Of a stretch of DNA of 8,897 bases, positions 5,803-8,897 are shown piece after piece. The DNA lies in NCBI GenBank assembly GCA_009787745.1, contig WQST01000091.1:1-8897 (forward strand), in the 5' to 3' direction. Source of the DNA: Lachnospiraceae bacterium. Its GTDB lineage: Bacteria; Bacillota; Clostridia; Lachnospirales; Lachnospiraceae. The stretch's first letter is position 1. Each line of letters opens with the position of its first letter. The notes beneath the pieces are model-generated. The model was not told the DNA's origin. It ran no database searches and worked only from the letters and a program-made list of their open reading frames with translations. Both the position numbers and the translations under genes were made by a program.

Positions 5803-5831
5803 AGTTTAAACTATAAATATGGACGTGTCAA
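5803..5831 (-). promoter_or_regulatory. Promoter of efp
   Basis: On the minus strand a perfect TTGACA (5831-5826) is followed after 17 bases by TAAACT (5808-5803), which matches four of six -10 positions. The predicted start near 5796 gives a 5' untranslated region of about 29 bases, with the AGGAGG ribosome binding site inside it. Confidence 0.6.
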
Positions 5832-5892
5832 CTTAAAATATTGATATTTATTGCAAATGGTTATATTCACGGCTATGCATTTGGTAATACTT

Positions 5893-5959
5893 TCATTCAA
5901 AGCAAAGCGAAGAATCTCTTTTATGTTCCAAAATAAGATTCTTCGCTTCGCTCGAATGA
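5893..5959. repeat. Intergenic palindromic repeat, copy B
   Basis: The left arm 5893-5917 and the right arm 5936-5959 are near-perfect inverted copies; the innermost 12 bases, AGCGAAGAATCT, pair exactly around an 18-base loop. Both arms carry a tandem GCGAAGC-like run and end in TCATTC. It sits between the aroQ stop and the efp promoter. No T-run follows, so it is not a standard terminator, although a stem of about 24 bp in the aroQ transcript tail could still protect or stop the RNA. It shares its arm sequence with the repeat at 4000-4076. Confidence 0.7.
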
Positions 5960-5978
5960 CGAGGGGGGATTGATTGCG

Positions 5979-6410
5979 TTAACTCGGATTAACCAGATAG
6001 TCAATTGCGTGTAAATATCCCTCTAACCCCTCACCATAAATCTTATAATCGCAGACAGGAGCGGTAACAGATACGCGGCGGAAATTTTCGCGCTCCATGA
6101 TATTGGAGATATGGACTTCGACTTTCGGGATGCTGACCGAGGCGAGAGCATCACGGATAGCATAGCTGTAATGCGCATAAGCACCGGGATTGATGATTAA
6201 ACCTTCTGTTCCGTCATTATAGGAATCCTGAATCCTATCGATTATCGCACCTTCATGGTTTGATTGGAAAACCTCAACTTTAATATCTAAATCATCGCCT
6301 TTTTGACCGATTAAACTAAGCAGATAATTATAATCCTGCGTTCCGTAAACGTCTTTCTCGCGAATACCTAAAAAATTCAAATTAGGGCCGTTGATTATCA
6401 GAATCTTCAT
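5979..6410 (-). CDS. aroQ: Type II 3-dehydroquinate dehydratase
   Basis: The product has 143 residues, typical of the small dodecameric type II enzyme that converts 3-dehydroquinate to 3-dehydroshikimate, the third step of the shikimate pathway. Hallmarks in order are INGPNLNFLGIRE (6-18) with the flexible-loop Arg17, the catalytic Tyr22 in VYG, FQSNHEGAIID (48-58), the substrate-binding INPGAYAHYS (73-82) with Asn74 and His80, EVHISN (98-103) with catalytic His100, and FRRVS with Arg111. All expected active-site residues are present. GGGAGG (6423-6418) lies seven bases before the ATG. The gene follows mtnA by 89 bp and has a plausible promoter in that gap, so it may be transcribed both with aroE-aroK-mtnA and independently. 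Confidence 0.96.
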   Translation of the reverse strand: MKILIINGPNLNFLGIREKDVYGTQDYNYLLSLIGQKGDDLDIKVEVFQSNHEGAIIDRIQDSYNDGTEGLIINPGAYAHYSYAIRDALASVSIPKVEVHISNIMERENFRRVSVTAPVCDYKIYGEGLEGYLHAIDYLVNPS

Positions 6411-6460
6411 TTTTATACCTCCCAGTATATCGCATGAATATTAGTGCGAAGATGTATTTA

Positions 6461-6489
6461 AGTATACATTATATTGGTACACAAATCAA
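6461..6489 (-). promoter_or_regulatory. Probable promoter of aroQ
   Basis: On the minus strand TTGATT (6489-6484) is followed after 17 bases by TATACT (6466-6461), five of six matches to the -10 consensus. It lies in the 89-bp gap between mtnA and aroQ and would start transcription near 6454, about 44 bases before the aroQ ATG. Confidence 0.5.
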
Positions 6490-6499
6490 ACCGATTATT

Positions 6500-7558
6500 T
6501 TATGTCAGGATTTTCCGTAATGAATCGGTAAATGGCGGTTTGGCTATTCCGTGTTCGGTGATGATTGCTGTTATCAGTTCGTGACCGGTAACATCAAACG
6601 AGGGGTTAAATACTTTAACATCCGGCGGCGCCATCCGCTTTTGATACCACATTTCTGTTATTTCGCTTGGTAAACGTTCCTCTATCGGGATATCTTCACC
6701 GCTTTTCGTACTAAAATCAATCGTCGAAGCAGGGGCGCATACATAAAACGGAACACCATAATGTCTGGCGACCGCAGCAACTACCGCCGTGCCAATCTTG
6801 TTCGCCGCATCACCATTTGCCGCGACACGGTCACAACCGACTAAAACAGCTTGAACCAAGCCTTTTTGCATCACCGCCGCCGACATATTATCGCATATCA
6901 AAGTCACATCCACCCCCTTTGACACTAGCTCATATGCCGTCAGGCGCGCTCCCTGCAAAAGCGGTCTTGTCTCATCGGCAAAAACGCGGAACCGATAACC
7001 CCGCTCCTGCCCCAAATAAATCGGCGCCGTTGCCGTCCCGTATTTACATGCCGCCAGCTGTCCTGCGTTACAATGCGTCAGAATCCCATCGCCGTGTTTA
7101 AGTAACGTCAGCCCATGTTCACCAATTAAGCGACAGACTTCGATGTCTTCGGCTTTAATTTTATGCGCTTCAAGGCGTAAAGCTTCTTTTATTGCCAAAA
7201 TCGGTAATTCTTTATTATTATTTAAGACGTTCTCCATCCGCGCAAGCGCCCATGACAGATTAACTGCCGTCGGACGGGAAGAATTTAAATAGTCTTTTTG
7301 CTTAATAAATTCTGCGTGAAAATCATGGAAATTGTCGGTATTTATCGCTTTTGCCAGAATATAAATGCCGAATGCCGCCGTCACTCCAATCGCCGGAGCA
7401 CCACGGACGGAAAGCCGATAAATTGCTTCCCATATTTCTTTCGCCGTAGATAATTTCAAAAAAATAATATCATTCGGTAATTTGGTTTGATCAATAATTA
7501 TGACACTGTTGTCATTTTCGTCGAGGGCAACTGTTTCGTTATCGAGGATGTTTAGCAT
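6500..7558 (-). CDS. mtnA: MtnA-family sugar-1-phosphate isomerase (methylthioribose-1-P isomerase or 5-deoxyribose-1-P isomerase)
   Basis: The product has 352 residues, full length for the family related to eIF2B subunits. The known reaction is ring-opening isomerisation of 5-methylthioribose-1-phosphate to methylthioribulose-1-phosphate in methionine salvage; some relatives act on 5-deoxyribose-1-phosphate. Signatures are VRGAPAIGVTAAFG (51-64), RPTAVNLSWAL (95-105), THCNAG (161-166) with the proposed catalytic Cys163, FADETRPLLQGARLTAYEL (193-211), and GCDRVAANGDAANKIGT (241-257) with the catalytic Asp243. In THCNAGQLAACKYGTA the residue after NAG is Gln rather than the Ala, Ser or Gly I expect. 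The ATG lies inside the end of aroK (20-base overlap) with AGGGAG eight bases upstream, so translation is coupled. No other methionine-salvage gene is in the window. The family is certain, the exact substrate is not. Confidence 0.92.
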   Translation of the reverse strand: MLNILDNETVALDENDNSVIIIDQTKLPNDIIFLKLSTAKEIWEAIYRLSVRGAPAIGVTAAFGIYILAKAINTDNFHDFHAEFIKQKDYLNSSRPTAVNLSWALARMENVLNNNKELPILAIKEALRLEAHKIKAEDIEVCRLIGEHGLTLLKHGDGILTHCNAGQLAACKYGTATAPIYLGQERGYRFRVFADETRPLLQGARLTAYELVSKGVDVTLICDNMSAAVMQKGLVQAVLVGCDRVAANGDAANKIGTAVVAAVARHYGVPFYVCAPASTIDFSTKSGEDIPIEERLPSEITEMWYQKRMAPPDVKVFNPSFDVTGHELITAIITEHGIAKPPFTDSLRKILT

Positions 7559-8075
7559 AAAATCTCCCTATTTGTGCGCTAATTATTTCTTTGGATATTT
7601 CTTCACACGTTTTTCCATCCGTTTCAATAGTTAGGTTCGCGATGCTACCGTATATCGGGCGGCGGATTTTTATCAGTTCATTTATTTTTTCCTGTTGATT
7701 TGATGTGTTTAATAAAGGCCGCGATTTATCGTCTTTTAAACGTGTGAAAATTTCGTCCGCTGATGCTTCCAGATAAATAATTTGGCCTATCGACCTAAGT
7801 AAAAGACGATTTTCTTCGCGAAGCGGTAAGCCGCCGCCTGTGGCAATAATTATATCTTTTTCCTCATCGGTTAAAAATTCCAGGCACTTTGTTTCAAGAT
7901 TACGAAAGTATTCTTCTCCGTGAGCCGTGAAAATTTCCGATACTTTCAGACTTTCTTTTTGTTCTATCCATTTATCCGTATCAAGGACTTCGCATTGATA
8001 ATGCCGGGCCAAATATTCGCTTACTGTCGTTTTTCCGCTTCCCATGAAGCCGATTAGAATGAGTTTATTTTTCAT
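7539..8075 (-). CDS. aroK: Shikimate kinase
   Basis: The product has 178 residues, the usual size for this small P-loop kinase, which phosphorylates shikimate to shikimate-3-phosphate with ATP. Seen in order are the Walker A motif GFMGSGKTT (9-17), the Asp pair of DTD (32-34) that holds Mg and shikimate, Arg58 in EEYFRNLE, the GGG shikimate-binding loop (80-82), the ATP-lid Arg119 in KSRPLL, and Arg138 in IRRPIY. The start overlaps the end of aroE by 11 bases, and the stop lies 20 bases inside mtnA, so the three genes form one tightly coupled operon. The ribosome binding site inside aroE is weak (AAAAGAG), in keeping with coupling. Confidence 0.96.
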   Translation of the reverse strand: MKNKLILIGFMGSGKTTVSEYLARHYQCEVLDTDKWIEQKESLKVSEIFTAHGEEYFRNLETKCLEFLTDEEKDIIIATGGGLPLREENRLLLRSIGQIIYLEASADEIFTRLKDDKSRPLLNTSNQQEKINELIKIRRPIYGSIANLTIETDGKTCEEISKEIISAQIGRFYAKHPR

Positions 8076-8897
8076 GTAAATTCTCTTTTAGCTTATGATA
8101 AACTGCCGGGATGAGTTCATCCGAAACAGAAATTTGATGCCATAACTCAAATGCGGCGATACCTTGGTACATCAGCATTTTCAGTCCATTTACCGCACAT
8201 GCGCCCGCCTCGCTTATTTTTTTCATAAAGGGCGTTTCAGGCGGATTATAGATCATATCAAAGCCTGCTTCGATGTACCCGTAAAAAGAATTATCATCAA
8301 TAAGCACTTGCCCTTCATTAGGGTGCATCCCTAAACTTGTGCTTTGAATCGCGATGAATCGCTCATTCGGCAAAGCGGTTAAATCATTAATACCCATTCC
8401 GTTAAGGCATTCTTTTTTCATTTTTTGATTGACCTCGGAAGCTATCGCCAAGGCTTTTTCTTTTGTTCTGTTGATGATAAAAATGCTTTTCGCTTCTTCT
8501 TCGGCACACAAAAACGCGGCTGCCCTTGCCGCCGCCCCTGCTCCAAGAATGATGATATTCGAACTTTTTATCTCGTAACCCTCACTTTTGATCGCCCGAA
8601 AAAGACCGATATTATCGGTATTATGACCGATAAAACCCTCTTCTTCGCGTACCAATGTGTTAACGACTCCCAATCTTTCAGCCGTTGGGGTGATTGCCTT
8701 TAAATATGGAATAACTTCGGTTTTATATGGCGCCGTGACATTAAGCCCTGATATGCCTAACGAATGAGCGCCGTATATCGCCTTAGAAACACCTCCCTGC
8801 GGAACGGGGAAAGCGGCGTAAATCATCTTAATCCCCGTCATTTCCGCTAAAGTATTGTGAAGCCGCGGTGATAGGGTGTGCTTGGTGGGGTTGCCGA
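8065..8897 (-). CDS. aroE: Shikimate 5-dehydrogenase, N-terminus cut by window edge
   Basis: The gene encodes the NADPH-dependent reductase of 3-dehydroshikimate to shikimate. The first ATG in frame inside the window (8841) is not the start: the frame stays open to the window edge and reads GNPTKHTLSPRLHNTLAE, the conserved N-terminal substrate-binding segment of AroE. About 276 residues are visible, so only roughly 5-12 are missing. Counting from the first visible residue: TLSPRLHN at 7-14 (Thr where the first Ser of SLSP is usual), the catalytic Lys of NVTAPYK at 58, the catalytic Asp of HNTDN at 94, the Rossmann loop GAGAAARAAAF at 118-128, NRTKEK at 142-147 (NADPH phosphate binding), and GLKMLMYQGIAAFELW near the C-terminus. 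It overlaps aroK by 11 bases and is the most upstream gene seen of the aroE-aroK-mtnA operon. Confidence 0.95.
   Translation of the reverse strand, partial: GNPTKHTLSPRLHNTLAEMTGIKMIYAAFPVPQGGVSKAIYGAHSLGISGLNVTAPYKTEVIPYLKAITPTAERLGVVNTLVREEEGFIGHNTDNIGLFRAIKSEGYEIKSSNIIILGAGAAARAAAFLCAEEEAKSIFIINRTKEKALAIASEVNQKMKKECLNGMGINDLTALPNERFIAIQSTSLGMHPNEGQVLIDDNSFYGYIEAGFDMIYNPPETPFMKKISEAGACAVNGLKMLMYQGIAAFELWHQISVSDELIPAVYHKLKENLHEK

Noticed and set aside
5893..5959. Palindrome as a canonical intrinsic terminator for aroQ
   Set aside because: The stem is long but no run of T follows on the minus strand, and related copies occur elsewhere, so it was annotated as a repeat.
6817..7101. Plus-strand ORF antisense to mtnA
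   Set aside because: Low-complexity Pro/Ala/Ser-rich translation with no ribosome binding site; the opposite strand carries all MtnA motifs.
8839..8841. ATG at 8841 as the aroE start
   Set aside because: The frame remains open to the window edge and encodes the conserved GNPTKHTLSPRLHN segment, so the real start is beyond position 8897.

Overview
The window looks like a chromosomal segment of a low- to mid-GC Gram-positive anaerobe, most likely a clostridial Bacillota. The evidence is strong GGAGG-type ribosome binding sites, AT-rich intergenic DNA with sigma-A-like promoters, a DUF5688-type protein (a family I associate with Lachnospiraceae and relatives), a membrane-anchored protein with two bacterial SH3 domains, and an aroQ/efp neighbourhood of Firmicutes type. 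This placement is inferred from gene content only.

Layout. Positions 1-203 hold the 5' end of an IS1634-like transposase gene (minus strand, cut by the window edge) with its promoter and a 12-bp inverted repeat. Positions 266-2334 hold a plus-strand unit: a promoter, a 24-codon leader peptide ORF, a strong intrinsic terminator inside the leader, then a class I SAM-dependent methyltransferase and a tandem-GNAT acetyltransferase 4 bp apart. This arrangement resembles ribosome-controlled transcription attenuation of drug-inducible resistance genes and is the most interesting part of the window. A possible third gene of the unit survives only as a ribosome binding site and about a dozen codons before it runs into the convergent neighbour.

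From 2389 to the end every gene is on the minus strand. In transcriptional order (right to left) they are: aroE (5' end cut by the window edge), aroK and mtnA, joined by short overlaps; aroQ, with a probable promoter of its own; efp, with its own promoter and an intrinsic terminator; a DUF5688-like protein; tRNA-Arg(CCG), with its own promoter; and the SH3-domain membrane protein. AroE, AroK and AroQ are three consecutive-pathway shikimate enzymes. MtnA (methylthioribose-1-phosphate isomerase or a 5-deoxyribose-phosphate relative) is embedded among them. EF-P relieves ribosome stalling at proline-rich stretches.

Intergenic spaces carry non-coding structure: two related palindromic repeats (4000-4076 and 5893-5959), a perfect hairpin at 3696-3720 that shares part of their sequence, and a large multi-hairpin element at 3722-3798 between the tRNA and the SH3 gene. 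No CRISPR array, rRNA or prophage is visible.
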